Assembly (NCBI GenBank): GCA_946481205.1
Contig: CAMLNB010000042.1
Span: 1 to 19,587 of the forward strand
Source: an uncultured Kangiella sp.
GTDB taxonomy: Bacteria; Pseudomonadota; Gammaproteobacteria; Enterobacterales; DSM-103792
Direction of reading: 5' to 3'
Length of the DNA stretch: 19,587 nucleotides
Under the pieces are notes generated by a model. The model saw only the letters and a program-made list of their open reading frames with translations, searched no databases and was not told where the DNA came from. The position numbers and the translations under genes were made by a program. Positions 7,214 through 14,113 of the stretch are shown piece by piece. Every line of letters begins with the position of its first letter. Within the stretch, counting starts at the first letter, position 1.

Positions 7214-8425
7214 TTACGAATACGACAGCTGCATCGCTTCGCGAACATCGGCCATGGTTTCGCGCGCCACTTCGCGTGCGCGCTCACTGCCATCGGCAAT
7301 GATTTTCTTCACTAATTGCTTGTCGCTTTCAAATGCCTTGGCGCGGTCGCAGAACACCGCCACTTCGGCTTTCAGCGCGTCGATCACCGGTTGCTTGCAT
7401 TCCAGGCAGCCGATGCCGGCGGTGGTGCAGCCTTCGCGGACCCAGTTTTTCACTTCGTCCGGCGAGTAGATCTTGTGGAATTCCCACACCGGGCAATTGT
7501 CCGGATTGCCGGCATCGGTGCGACGCACCCGGGCCGGATCGGTCGGCATGCGCTTGACCTTGGTTTCCAGGTCTTTCGGGTCTTCGCGCATCGCAATGGT
7601 GTTGTGATACGACTTCGACATTTTCTGGCCATCAAGGCCCGGCATTTTCGACAGCGGCGTCAGCAGCGCTTGTGGCTCCGGCAAAATGATCTTGCCGCCG
7701 CCTTCGAGATAACCGAGCAAGCGCTCGCGATCACTGACCGACAAGCCTGCTTGACGTGCGATCAAGGCCTGTGCGCTGGCCAGCGCCTCAGCGTTGCCAT
7801 CCTGGTTGTACTGACGGCGCAGTTCTTCGTATTGCTTGCTGTCTTTCTTGCCCAGCTTGGCCAGCGCCGCTGCGGCCTTTTCTTCGTAGCCTTTTTCTTT
7901 GCCGTAAATGTGATTGAACCGGCGGGCAATTTCGCGGGTGATTTCCACATGCGGCACCTGATCGGCACCAACCGGCACATGGCCGGCTTTGTAAATCAGA
8001 ATGTCAGCGCTTTGCAGCAACGGGTAACCGAGAAAACCATAGGTCTGCAGATCTTTGTCGGCCAGCTTTTCCTGCTGCTCTTTGAACGTCGGCACCCGCT
8101 CCAGCCAGCCGAGCGGTGTCACCATCGACAGCAGCAGATGCAGCTCCGCGTGTTCGATCACCTGCGATTGAATGAACATGGTCGACGCGCTCGGATCGAC
8201 ACCCGCCGCGAGCCAGTCAACGACCATGTCCCAGCAATTGCTTTCGATGCCCGAGGTATCGTCATAGCCGGTGGTCAGTGCATGCCAATCGGCAACAAAG
8301 AAAAAGCATTCGTACTGGTGCTGCAGCTGCGCCCAGTTCTTGAGCACGCCGTGGTAATGGCCCAGATGCAGGCGGCCGGTCGGCCGCATGCCGGACAGCA
8401 CGCGGGAGTTGCCGGATGTCGACAA
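7214..8425 (-). CDS. trpS: Tryptophan--tRNA ligase (TrpRS), 403 aa, iron-sulfur motif form
   Basis: Class I synthetase that charges tRNA-Trp. The HIGH-type motif is PTGRLHLGHYHG (HLGH at 20-23) and the KMSKS motif is intact at about 268-272. I start it at TTG 8425 because AGGAG lies six bases before it and the product begins MSTSGNSRVLSGMRPTG, close to known TrpRS starts; the longer open frame upstream is Pro/Arg/Gly junk from a GC-rich leader. Residues about 174-248 are an insertion with a charged helical part. Cysteines 311, 333, 340 and 343 give C-x21-C-x6-C-x2-C, nearly the C-x22-C-x6-C-x2-C pattern that binds a [4Fe-4S] cluster in Thermotoga maritima TrpRS. It heads the scpA-scpB-rluB unit. 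Confidence 0.95.
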   Translation of the reverse strand: MSTSGNSRVLSGMRPTGRLHLGHYHGVLKNWAQLQHQYECFFFVADWHALTTGYDDTSGIESNCWDMVVDWLAAGVDPSASTMFIQSQVIEHAELHLLLSMVTPLGWLERVPTFKEQQEKLADKDLQTYGFLGYPLLQSADILIYKAGHVPVGADQVPHVEITREIARRFNHIYGKEKGYEEKAAAALAKLGKKDSKQYEELRRQYNQDGNAEALASAQALIARQAGLSVSDRERLLGYLEGGGKIILPEPQALLTPLSKMPGLDGQKMSKSYHNTIAMREDPKDLETKVKRMPTDPARVRRTDAGNPDNCPVWEFHKIYSPDEVKNWVREGCTTAGIGCLECKQPVIDALKAEVAVFCDRAKAFESDKQLVKKIIADGSERAREVARETMADVREAMQLSYS

Positions 8426-8495
8426 GATTTGCTCCTGATTGTTATGGCGGACTGTTTTGGATTCGGCAGTCTTCGTGGGGCGCCTAGGACGCCCG

Positions 8496-8518
8496 CCCGG
8501 GCCGGTCTGCCGGCCGGG
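8496..8518 (-). other. Strong GC hairpin in the trpS leader
   Basis: GGCCGG (8500-8505) pairs with CCGGCC (8510-8515) around a 4-base loop. The stem continues as CCC (8496-8498) with GGG (8516-8518) after a one-base bulge at 8499. It lies just downstream of the proposed trpS -10 box, so it would form near the 5' end of the mRNA. There is no T-run, so it is not a classical attenuator. It may stabilise the transcript. Confidence 0.4.
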
Positions 8519-8525
8519 ACCGGGC

Positions 8526-8531
8526 ATTATA
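8526..8531 (-). promoter_or_regulatory. Consensus -10 box for trpS
   Basis: The minus strand carries a perfect TATAAT about 100 bases before the trpS start codon. No good -35 hexamer lies 16-18 bases upstream (the sequence there is GC-rich), so activity may depend on an activator or be weak. Confidence 0.45.
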
Positions 8532-8548
8532 GCGAGCGCATCCGCCGA

Positions 8549-8558
8549 TAGGCGCCTA
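8549..8558. promoter_or_regulatory. Palindrome TAGGCGCCTA, possible operator
   Basis: A perfect 10-base palindrome lies just upstream of the trpS -10 box, between the divergent trpS and mgtC-like genes. Nine bases of it (GGCGCCTAG, 8551-8559) recur at 8479-8487 inside the trpS leader, 72 bases away, in the same orientation. The pairing around a promoter suggests protein binding sites, but GC-rich palindromes can arise by chance. Confidence 0.3.
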
Positions 8559-8637
8559 GATCAAGGCACGACCGTGGCAAAAGCTGCTAGGCTGCAAGGA
8601 AAGCCAAGCCAATCAACAACTTGCGAGGTGGCAGCGA

Positions 8638-9918
8638 ATGGAATTGGGGGCTGACCTGGTACTGGTTCGCGATTTCGCCATTGCACTGGCCATCGGCGCG
8701 CTGGTCGGGGTCGAGCGCGAGAAGCACCGCGAGCGCAGCGGCCATGGTGCCGCCGGCCTGCGCAGCTTCATGCTGATTGCCGAAACCGGCGCCCTCGCTG
8801 CCTGGCTCGCGCAGCAGCTGGCCGCGCCTTGGCTGCTCGGGGTTGTGCTGATTGCCTTGGCGCTGATCAGCGGTCCGCTCGGCCTGCAGCCGGTGCGTGA
8901 TGACCGCAGCAGCGCCGACCGCAATGAAGGCGGCGGCATCACCACCGCGGTCGCCGCGCTGATGGTCTATCTGCTCGGCGCCGTAACGCTCTATGGCCAT
9001 GCCGGCCATGCGGTGGCTCTGGCGATTGCCACCTCGGCGATTCTGGCCTTTCGCGAACCGATGCATGGATTGGTGCGCAAAATCGGCACCGAGGATCTGT
9101 ACGCTGGTCTGAAACTGCTGATCGCCACGTTCATCGTGCTGCCGCTGATCCCCAACCGGGCACTCGACCCGTGGGGCGCCTTCAATCCGTTCCAGCTGTG
9201 GACGCTGGTGATCATCATCTCGGCGCTATCGCTGGTGGGTTACGTTGCCATGCGCTGGCTCGGCAACCACCGTGGCACCGCCTTGACCGCGCTCGCCGGT
9301 GGCCTGGTGTCGTCCACCGCCGTCACGCTCAGCCTGGCCAAACGCAGCCGCGATCAGGAATCGCTCAGCGCCATGCTCGCCACCGGTGTGCTGATCGCCT
9401 GGACCGTGATGTACCTGCGCGTCATCGTCGAAGTGGCCGTTGTGCATGCGCCGCTGCTGACCCGTGTCGCCATGCCGATGCTTGCGCTGGCGATGCTCTG
9501 TCTGGTGCTGACACTGCGCGGCTGGCGCAATGCCCGCGACGGCCACAGCAGTGACGATCTGCCGATCAAGAATCCGTTCAGTCTGGTGTCGGCGACGCAG
9601 TTTGCGCTGTTCTTCACGGCGATTCTGTTCATCGTCAAACTGAGCGAAAACTACCTGCCGCCGGCCACACTGTATGGCGTCGCCGCCATCGCCGGATTTG
9701 CCGAAGTCGATGCGATGGTACTGTCGCTGGCTAGCCTGGTCCGCGACGGCACCGATGCCGAGATGGCAACGCGCGCAATTCTGCTGACCACACTGACCAA
9801 CACCTGGACCAAGACCGGTATGGTTTACCTGGTGGCCAGCCCATCGATGCGCAAACATATTTTGCTTGCCGCAGGTGTATTGACCCTCGCCAGCTTGCTG
9901 CTACTGCTTGTGGTGTGA
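8638..9918 (+). CDS. MgtC/DUF4010 family membrane protein, 426 aa
   Basis: The N-terminus carries the MgtC/SapB motif (DFAIALAIGALVGVEREKH, about 12-30) and the rest matches the DUF4010 pattern: about 12 hydrophobic helices, GLRSFMLIAETGALAAWLAQ, NEGGGITTAVAAL, LKLLIATFIVLPLIPN, and the closing TKTGMVYLVAS. MgtC proteins are linked to survival in low Mg2+ and to F-ATPase control in Salmonella; the DUF4010 forms are uncharacterised. Inner membrane. GAGGTG about seven bases before the ATG supports the start. It is followed after 19 bases by a CBS-MgtE-like gene, and the pair supports a role with divalent cations. It lies between trpS and yciO, which are close neighbours in related genomes, so the pair may have been inserted. 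Confidence 0.85.
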   Translation: MELGADLVLVRDFAIALAIGALVGVEREKHRERSGHGAAGLRSFMLIAETGALAAWLAQQLAAPWLLGVVLIALALISGPLGLQPVRDDRSSADRNEGGGITTAVAALMVYLLGAVTLYGHAGHAVALAIATSAILAFREPMHGLVRKIGTEDLYAGLKLLIATFIVLPLIPNRALDPWGAFNPFQLWTLVIIISALSLVGYVAMRWLGNHRGTALTALAGGLVSSTAVTLSLAKRSRDQESLSAMLATGVLIAWTVMYLRVIVEVAVVHAPLLTRVAMPMLALAMLCLVLTLRGWRNARDGHSSDDLPIKNPFSLVSATQFALFFTAILFIVKLSENYLPPATLYGVAAIAGFAEVDAMVLSLASLVRDGTDAEMATRAILLTTLTNTWTKTGMVYLVASPSMRKHILLAAGVLTLASLLLLLVV

Positions 9919-9937
9919 ACGCGTCAAGGAGGCCCGC

Positions 9938-10960
9938 ATGTTGGGACGATCGGCTCGGCGGGAACCCGCCGCACACCAACAGCCAAACGTGCTGCGCGAT
10001 AGCCATCAATTGCTGGAACGAGCCGCCGCCCACCTGACCAGCGCCGTGCCCGTGGTGCAACTTACCGACACCGTCGGCAACGTGTTTTCGCTGTTGCACA
10101 CGCAAGCATTTGATTGCGCCAGCCACATCGTCGTCTGCGACGGCGAAACCTTCCGCGGCATCATCCGGATTGAAGATCTGCTGGTGGCGGACCCCGCCAG
10201 TGATTTGACCTTGCTCGCTGACACCGAGGCGCCAACAGTCGGCCCCGGCGTCGATCAGGAAATGGCCGCCTGGCGCGCCACCAAACGTGCCGAATCTGCG
10301 CTCTGCGTAGTCGATGAAGCGGGCCATTTTGTTGGCTTGATCCCACCGCATCAACTGCTGGCGGTTGTGCTGCAGGAACATGACGAAGACATGGCTCGAC
10401 TCGGCGGTTTTCTGAAAAGCTCCACCATGGCCCGACTCGCCAGCGAAGAGCCTTTGCTGCGCCGATTCCTGCACCGGCTGCCGTGGTTACTGCTGGGTCT
10501 TGTCGGCGCCTTGTTCTCGGCCGAGCTGATCGGCTCTTTCGAATCACGCCTGCAGCAAACCTTGCTGCTTGCGTTTTTTATTCCCGGCATTGTCTACATC
10601 GCCGATGCGGTCGGCACCCAGACCGAAACGGTAATCGTGCGAGGTCTATCGGTTGGCGTGAATGTCGAACGAGTTATTCGGCTGGAATTGCTGTCCGGTA
10701 TCGGCATCGGCATTGCGCTCGCTGCGGTAGCGTTGCCGTTGATTGGTTGGCTGTGGCAGGATTGGAAAGTGGCTATCACTGTCGCCAGCGCAATTGTTGC
10801 CACCTGCTCGATTGCTACGCTGGTGGCGCTGAGTTTGCCGTGGCTGCTCGATCGACTGCATATCGATCCGGCATTTGGCAGCGGGCCACTGGCGACGGTG
10901 ATTCAGGATATGTTGTCGCTTCTGATTTATTTGGGGTTGGCGGTGGTGATACTGGCGTAA
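9938..10960 (+). CDS. CBS-domain MgtE-like magnesium transporter lacking the MgtE N domain, 340 aa
   Basis: After about 30 residues come two CBS repeats (about 31-85, SAVPVVQLTDTVGNV...RGIIRIEDLL, and 95-147, ALCVVDEAGHFVGLIPPHQLL). A connecting helix (148-178) leads to about five membrane segments. The pore region PGIVYIADAVGTQTETVIVRGL (216-237) parallels the MgtE GGNAGTQT motif, and GPLATVIQDMLSLLIYLGLA (317-336) places Asp324 where MgtE has its Mg2+-selecting Asp. Canonical MgtE is about 450 residues with an N-terminal superhelical domain that is absent here. AAGGAGG five bases before the ATG at 9938 fixes the start. Probable function: gated Mg2+ (or Co2+) channel in the inner membrane, co-expressed with the MgtC-like gene. 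Confidence 0.8.
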   Translation: MLGRSARREPAAHQQPNVLRDSHQLLERAAAHLTSAVPVVQLTDTVGNVFSLLHTQAFDCASHIVVCDGETFRGIIRIEDLLVADPASDLTLLADTEAPTVGPGVDQEMAAWRATKRAESALCVVDEAGHFVGLIPPHQLLAVVLQEHDEDMARLGGFLKSSTMARLASEEPLLRRFLHRLPWLLLGLVGALFSAELIGSFESRLQQTLLLAFFIPGIVYIADAVGTQTETVIVRGLSVGVNVERVIRLELLSGIGIGIALAAVALPLIGWLWQDWKVAITVASAIVATCSIATLVALSLPWLLDRLHIDPAFGSGPLATVIQDMLSLLIYLGLAVVILA

Positions 10961-10962
10961 CT

Positions 10963-11014
10963 ATCGGGATTCGCCATCGGGATCGGCTATCGAGATTGGC
11001 GATCAGGATCAGCT
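10963..11014. repeat. Four 13-base imperfect tandem repeats
   Basis: Four head-to-tail units begin at 10963, 10976, 10989 and 11002: ATCGGGATTCGCC, ATCGGGATCGGCT, ATCGAGATTGGCG, ATCAGGATCAGCT. All share ATCRGGAT-like cores. They start two bases after the mgtE-like stop and lie in the convergent gap before yciO. A 13-base unit would shift frame, so they are unlikely to be coding. The rest of the gap to 11095 shows no clear terminator. Confidence 0.8.
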
Positions 11015-11095
11015 TTAGCGACAACGTGTTCGCTTCGACAAACGCGGAACCCACATCAGGCGTCAAGGAAAACGCAGCGCACGCCAGCCTGGCAC

Positions 11096-11716
11096 TTACT
11101 CAAATGCCGCACTGTCGCCAGCGCCGCGCCGTATCAGCACCGGCACGCCATCGGTCAAATCAACCACGGTTGTGGTGTCATTGCCACAGAAGCCGCCATC
11201 GATCACCAGATCCACCTGATGGCCAATCGCCGCAAAAATATCCTGCGGATCGGCGCCGAGTTCGCTGGCATCCGGCAACACCAGACTGGTGCTCTGGATA
11301 GGCTCATCCATGGCTTTCAGCAGTGCTTGGGCAATCTTGTTGTCGGGCACCCGCAGACCGATGGTTTTGCGCTTTTCATGCAGCAAACGCCGCGGCACTT
11401 CTTTGGTGGCGCGCAGAATAAACGTGTACGGCCCCGGGGTATGGGCACGCAGTACCCGATAGGCCGGATCTTCGACTTTCGCGTAGGTGGCCAGCTCAGA
11501 CAGATCGCGACAAACCAGGGTGAAATGGTGCTTGTCATCGAGGCCGCGCATGCGCCGGACGCGATCGGTGGCGTTCTTGTCATCGAGCGCCCAGCCGAAG
11601 GCATAACCGGTATCGGTGGGGTACACAATGACACCGCCTTGTTTGAGCAATTCGACCACTTGCTGAATCAAGCGTGGTTGCGGATCGACCGGGTGAATGG
11701 AAAGAATGCGACTCAT
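11096..11716 (-). CDS. YciO/Sua5-family L-threonylcarbamoyladenylate synthase-like protein, 206 aa
   Basis: A single YrdC/Sua5 domain fills the protein: VIVYPTDTGYAFGWAL near residue 30, RMRGLDDKHHFTLVCRDL, HTPGPYTFILRAT, GLRVPDN, PIQSTSLVLP. Members bind ATP and threonine or bicarbonate to make threonylcarbamoyl-AMP for the t6A base of tRNA; the YciO subgroup has the fold but an uncertain cellular role. The neighbour is the PHP-domain gene, as with E. coli yciO and yciV, so I favour YciO over TsaC. The ATG at 11716 overlaps the upstream stop as ATGA, a mark of coupling; the earlier in-frame start would lie inside the upstream gene. Confidence 0.88.
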   Translation of the reverse strand: MSRILSIHPVDPQPRLIQQVVELLKQGGVIVYPTDTGYAFGWALDDKNATDRVRRMRGLDDKHHFTLVCRDLSELATYAKVEDPAYRVLRAHTPGPYTFILRATKEVPRRLLHEKRKTIGLRVPDNKIAQALLKAMDEPIQSTSLVLPDASELGADPQDIFAAIGHQVDLVIDGGFCGNDTTTVVDLTDGVPVLIRRGAGDSAAFE

Positions 11717-12630
11717 GCTTGCGCGTCCTGCGCCATCGTTGTTGTCTCCAACATAGCGGTCTCCAGCATAGCGTTTGCCGCGGCGGGCAGCGGGAACAGC
11801 TCGGGGCGCGCCTGCCACACCGTTACCACCTCCGGTGGTTGCGGCGGCATTTTGCCGAGCTCAGTCCAAGTTTGCGCCGGGCTGTGGAAATCGCTGCCCT
11901 GGCTCGCCCAGAGATTGCGTTTGCGGGCGCTGCGCGCCAGTTTCTGTGCTTCTTTTGGGAAGAGTTGCGGATACGACAATTCCATGGCCTGACCGCCGGC
12001 GGCGACGAACTCATCGAGCAAGCGCTCCAGCGCACTGCCGGATAAACCGTAGCGCCCCGGATGGGCCAGCACCGGCACGCCGCCCGCCTCGCGAATCCAC
12101 TGCACGCCTTCGGCCAGACTGCACCATTCGGCCGGCACATAGGCCGAGCCCTTGCGGCCGAGATATCGGGCAAAAGCCCGTTCCTGATCGCGTACCAAAC
12201 CGCGCTCGACCAGCAATTGCGCCACATGCGAGCGCGTTGGCGCCGCCTGCGGAAACCGTTCGCGCAGCGTGGACAGGATTGCCGGGACGCCGTCTTTTTC
12301 CAGCTTGGCGGCCATCGCTTCCATCCGGCGCCAACGGCGCAGTTGTTGCGCCTGCAGGCCGGCATTCAAGCGCGGATGCGCGGTGTCCACACCGAGCCCG
12401 ACGATATGGATTTCGAGCGTCTGATACGCCACCGAAATCTCCACCGCCGGCACCAGGGTCAGGCCATGCTCTTTCGCGGCCGCCTGTGCTTCCGCCAAGC
12501 CGGCCAGCGAATCGTGATCGGACAGGGCCAAGACCCGCACGCCACGGGTGGCAGCCCGCGCAACCAGCGCGCGCGGCGACAGCTCGCCGTCCGAGCAATG
12601 GCTATGGCAATGCAGGTCATACACAGTCAT
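11713..12630 (-). CDS. PHP-domain 3',5'-nucleotide phosphatase / 5'-3' exonuclease (YciV/RNase AM type), 305 aa
   Basis: PHP-family metal enzyme. The metal-binding motifs appear in order: LHCHSHCSDG at residues 5-14, ALSDHDSLAGL near 38, VPAVEISV near 65, HIVGLGVD, LAHPGRYG near 190, and GSDFHSP near 250. E. coli YciV (TrpH/RNase AM) is 293 residues, hydrolyses 3',5'-bisphosphonucleotides and trims 5' ends of rRNA. Start chosen at the ATG at 12630 because it sits just before the first His motif, as in the family; ribosome binding is weak. It is the first gene of a two-gene unit with yciO, overlapping by four bases, and is divergent from yciB. Confidence 0.9.
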   Translation of the reverse strand: MTVYDLHCHSHCSDGELSPRALVARAATRGVRVLALSDHDSLAGLAEAQAAAKEHGLTLVPAVEISVAYQTLEIHIVGLGVDTAHPRLNAGLQAQQLRRWRRMEAMAAKLEKDGVPAILSTLRERFPQAAPTRSHVAQLLVERGLVRDQERAFARYLGRKGSAYVPAEWCSLAEGVQWIREAGGVPVLAHPGRYGLSGSALERLLDEFVAAGGQAMELSYPQLFPKEAQKLARSARKRNLWASQGSDFHSPAQTWTELGKMPPQPPEVVTVWQARPELFPLPAAANAMLETAMLETTTMAQDAQA

Positions 12631-12690
12631 CGGAGCAAACTCAGTAAAAGCGGCGCGCGGGTACCGCAGCGATGGCTTCATGCAGGTCAG

Positions 12691-12720
12691 GTGACGCTGG
12701 GGCGGTTCAACCGGTAAGAT
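12691..12720 (+). promoter_or_regulatory. Possible sigma70 promoter for yciB
   Basis: GTGACG (12691-12696), 18 bases, then TAAGAT (12715-12720). Both hexamers match the consensus at four or five positions. Transcription from about 12727 would give a short leader to yciB. It lies inside the 126-bp region between divergent genes. Confidence 0.35.
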
Positions 12721-12756
12721 GGCCACCCGCGTTCAACGCCATTCATGCAGTTTACC

Positions 12757-13335
12757 ATGCTGAAGTTCCTGCTCGATTTTTTCCCGTTGCTGGCGTTTTT
12801 CATCAGCTACAAACTGGCTGGTATCTACGTCGCTGTTGCCGTGTTGATGGCCGCAACTGCCATCCAGACCGTTGGCAATCGTTTGCACAGCGGCAAATGG
12901 CAAAAGCTGCATCTGTTTGGCTTGGCCATTGCGCTGGTGTTCGGCGGCCTGACGCTGGCGCTGCATGACGAGCGCTTCATCAAATGGAAAGTCACCGTTT
13001 TCTTCTGGCTGATAGCCGGTGTCTTTTTGGTCGGCGCCGCGCTGCGTCGCTCGCCGCTGAAAGCGCTGTTCGAATCGATCAATGAGCAGCAATTGCCGGT
13101 ACCGCAACCGGTCTGGACCCGTGTCGATCTGATCTGGGGTGCCGTGTCGCTCGTGGTCGGCGTCGTCAATCTGCATGTCGCGTTCAATTACCCGCTCGAC
13201 ACCTGGGTCAACTTCAAGGTCTGGGGCATTACCGTGATCCAGATCCTGTTGTTCGTTTACACCGGTTTTGCGCTGTACAAGTATCTGCCGCAAGAAGACG
13301 CGGCCGCCACCAACGATACCGGCAGCAAGGACTAA
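12757..13335 (+). CDS. yciB: Septation protein A family (YciB/IspZ), 192 aa
   Basis: Inner membrane protein with about five to six helices. [38 protein letters not shown] matches the start of YciB, and the later [29 protein letters not shown] is the strongest family signature. YciB is needed for normal envelope maintenance and septation (Shigella IspA/IspZ); the molecular role is not settled. An ATG at 12745 would add four residues (MQFT); I prefer 12757 from family alignment by memory, but neither has a clear ribosome binding site. yciI follows after two bases and bolA further on, forming a yciB-yciI-bolA set. Confidence 0.9.
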   Translation: MLKFLLDFFPLLAFFISYKLAGIYVAVAVLMAATAIQTVGNRLHSGKWQKLHLFGLAIALVFGGLTLALHDERFIKWKVTVFFWLIAGVFLVGAALRRSPLKALFESINEQQLPVPQPVWTRVDLIWGAVSLVVGVVNLHVAFNYPLDTWVNFKVWGITVIQILLFVYTGFALYKYLPQEDAAATNDTGSKD

Positions 13336-13337
13336 TC

Positions 13338-13637
13338 ATGTTTTATGCTCTGATGGGCGAAGATGTTCCCGGCACGCTGGAGAAACGTTTGGCGGCCCGC
13401 GCAGAACATCTGGCGCGTTTGCAAAAGCTCAAAGATGAAGGCCGCTTGTTGCTCGCCGGCCCGTTTCCCGCCGTCGACAGCAATGATCCGGGGCCAGCCG
13501 GTTTTACCGGCTCGCTGATCGTCGCCGAGTTTGCCTCGCTCGCGGATGCGCAGACGTTTGCCGACAGCGATCCCTATGTCGCGGCCGGTGTGTATGCCCG
13601 GGTTGTCGTCAAACCGTTCAAGAAGGTGTTGCCGTAG
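13338..13637 (+). CDS. yciI: YciI-like protein, 99 aa
   Basis: A small ferredoxin-like-fold protein. The motifs R-x-x-H-x-x-x-L (RAEHLARL) near residue 21, [10 protein letters not shown] near 36, and the closing [13 protein letters not shown] are typical. The biochemical role of YciI is unsettled; a related domain acts in muconolactone-type chemistry with a His/Asp pair. The start lies two bases after the yciB stop with an AGGA just upstream, so the two are translated together. Confidence 0.9.
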   Translation: MFYALMGEDVPGTLEKRLAARAEHLARLQKLKDEGRLLLAGPFPAVDSNDPGPAGFTGSLIVAEFASLADAQTFADSDPYVAAGVYARVVVKPFKKVLP

Positions 13638-13701
13638 CCGCCCTCGGCGAAGCAGATGCTCGCCCCTTGCTGTTCAGAGTTTCTTTAGCGAATGGTCCAC
13701 C

Positions 13702-13971
13702 ATGATTGATAACAGCAAACGCTTGGTCGAAATGGAACAGCGCCTGCGCGCCGCGCTGAATCCCGTGCAATTGGAACTGATCGACGAAAGTCATCTGCAT
13801 GCCGGCCATGCCGGTGCGCTGACCGGCAAAGGTCATTTCGCTGTGCGCATTGTCAGCGAGCAATTCCGTGACAAATTGCCGTTGGCGCGGCATCGACTAG
13901 TTTATGCTGCCTTGGCTGAACTGATGGAGACGGATATCCATGCCCTGCGTATTGATGCGCAAGCCCCTTGA
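13702..13971 (+). CDS. bolA: BolA family protein, 89 aa
   Basis: A complete BolA domain: LNPVQLELIDESHLHAGHAGALTGKGHFAVRIVSEQF, then PLARHRLVYAALAELMETDIHALRI. The conserved HAGH and the C-terminal IHAL are present. BolA proteins act with monothiol glutaredoxins in iron-sulfur trafficking and in stationary-phase morphology control. The product is shorter than E. coli BolA (105 aa), ending soon after IHAL, which is within the family's range. No strong ribosome binding site precedes the ATG. It follows yciI by 64 bases and is the last of the three-gene set. Confidence 0.92.
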   Translation: MIDNSKRLVEMEQRLRAALNPVQLELIDESHLHAGHAGALTGKGHFAVRIVSEQFRDKLPLARHRLVYAALAELMETDIHALRIDAQAP

Positions 13972-14080
13972 TTCCGAACGCTTCGGGTCGGACGCTGCTG
14001 ATCGGGAAAGCACCGGTCTGGAAAGCACAGGCCCAGAAAGCGCGAACCCGGAAACCTTTGTCATCGCCGAATGCTCTTAG
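13940..14080 (+). CDS. Possible small ORF overlapping the bolA end, 46 aa
   Basis: An open frame starts with ATG inside the last codons of bolA in another frame and runs to TAG at 14078. The product begins MPCVLMRKPLDSERF and contains three pentapeptide repeats ESTGL, ESTGP, ESANP that follow from the 15-base DNA repeat. No ribosome binding site is evident and the composition is low-complexity. It may be the relic of a longer BolA tail after a frameshift, or chance. Confidence 0.2.
   Translation: MPCVLMRKPLDSERFGSDAADRESTGLESTGPESANPETFVIAECS
14005..14049. repeat. Three 15-base imperfect tandem repeats
   Basis: Units start at 14005, 14020 and 14035: GGAAAGCACCGGTCT, GGAAAGCACAGGCCC, AGAAAGCGCGAACCC, with a partial fourth beginning GGAAACC at 14050. 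They lie 34 bases after the bolA stop. Confidence 0.75.
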
Positions 14081-14113
14081 CATTCGTCTGCCATTGTTTT
14101 CTGGATTCCGATC

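Noticed and set aside
8481..8520. Trp attenuator or T-box upstream of trpS
   Set aside because: No Trp codons in a leader peptide, no T-run after the hairpin and no T-box consensus seen.
8426..8527. N-terminal extension of TrpRS
   Set aside because: The extra 34 residues are Pro/Gly/Arg from the GC-rich leader hairpin, and the strong ribosome binding site lies inside the extension, just before TTG 8425.
7316..8551. 411-codon open frame on the + strand
   Set aside because: Antisense to trpS, whose HIGH and KMSKS motifs are intact. Composition is rich in His, Gln and Arg, as in shadow frames.
10963..11014. CRISPR-like array
   Set aside because: Units are 13 bases with no spacers and no cas genes nearby; it is a simple tandem repeat.
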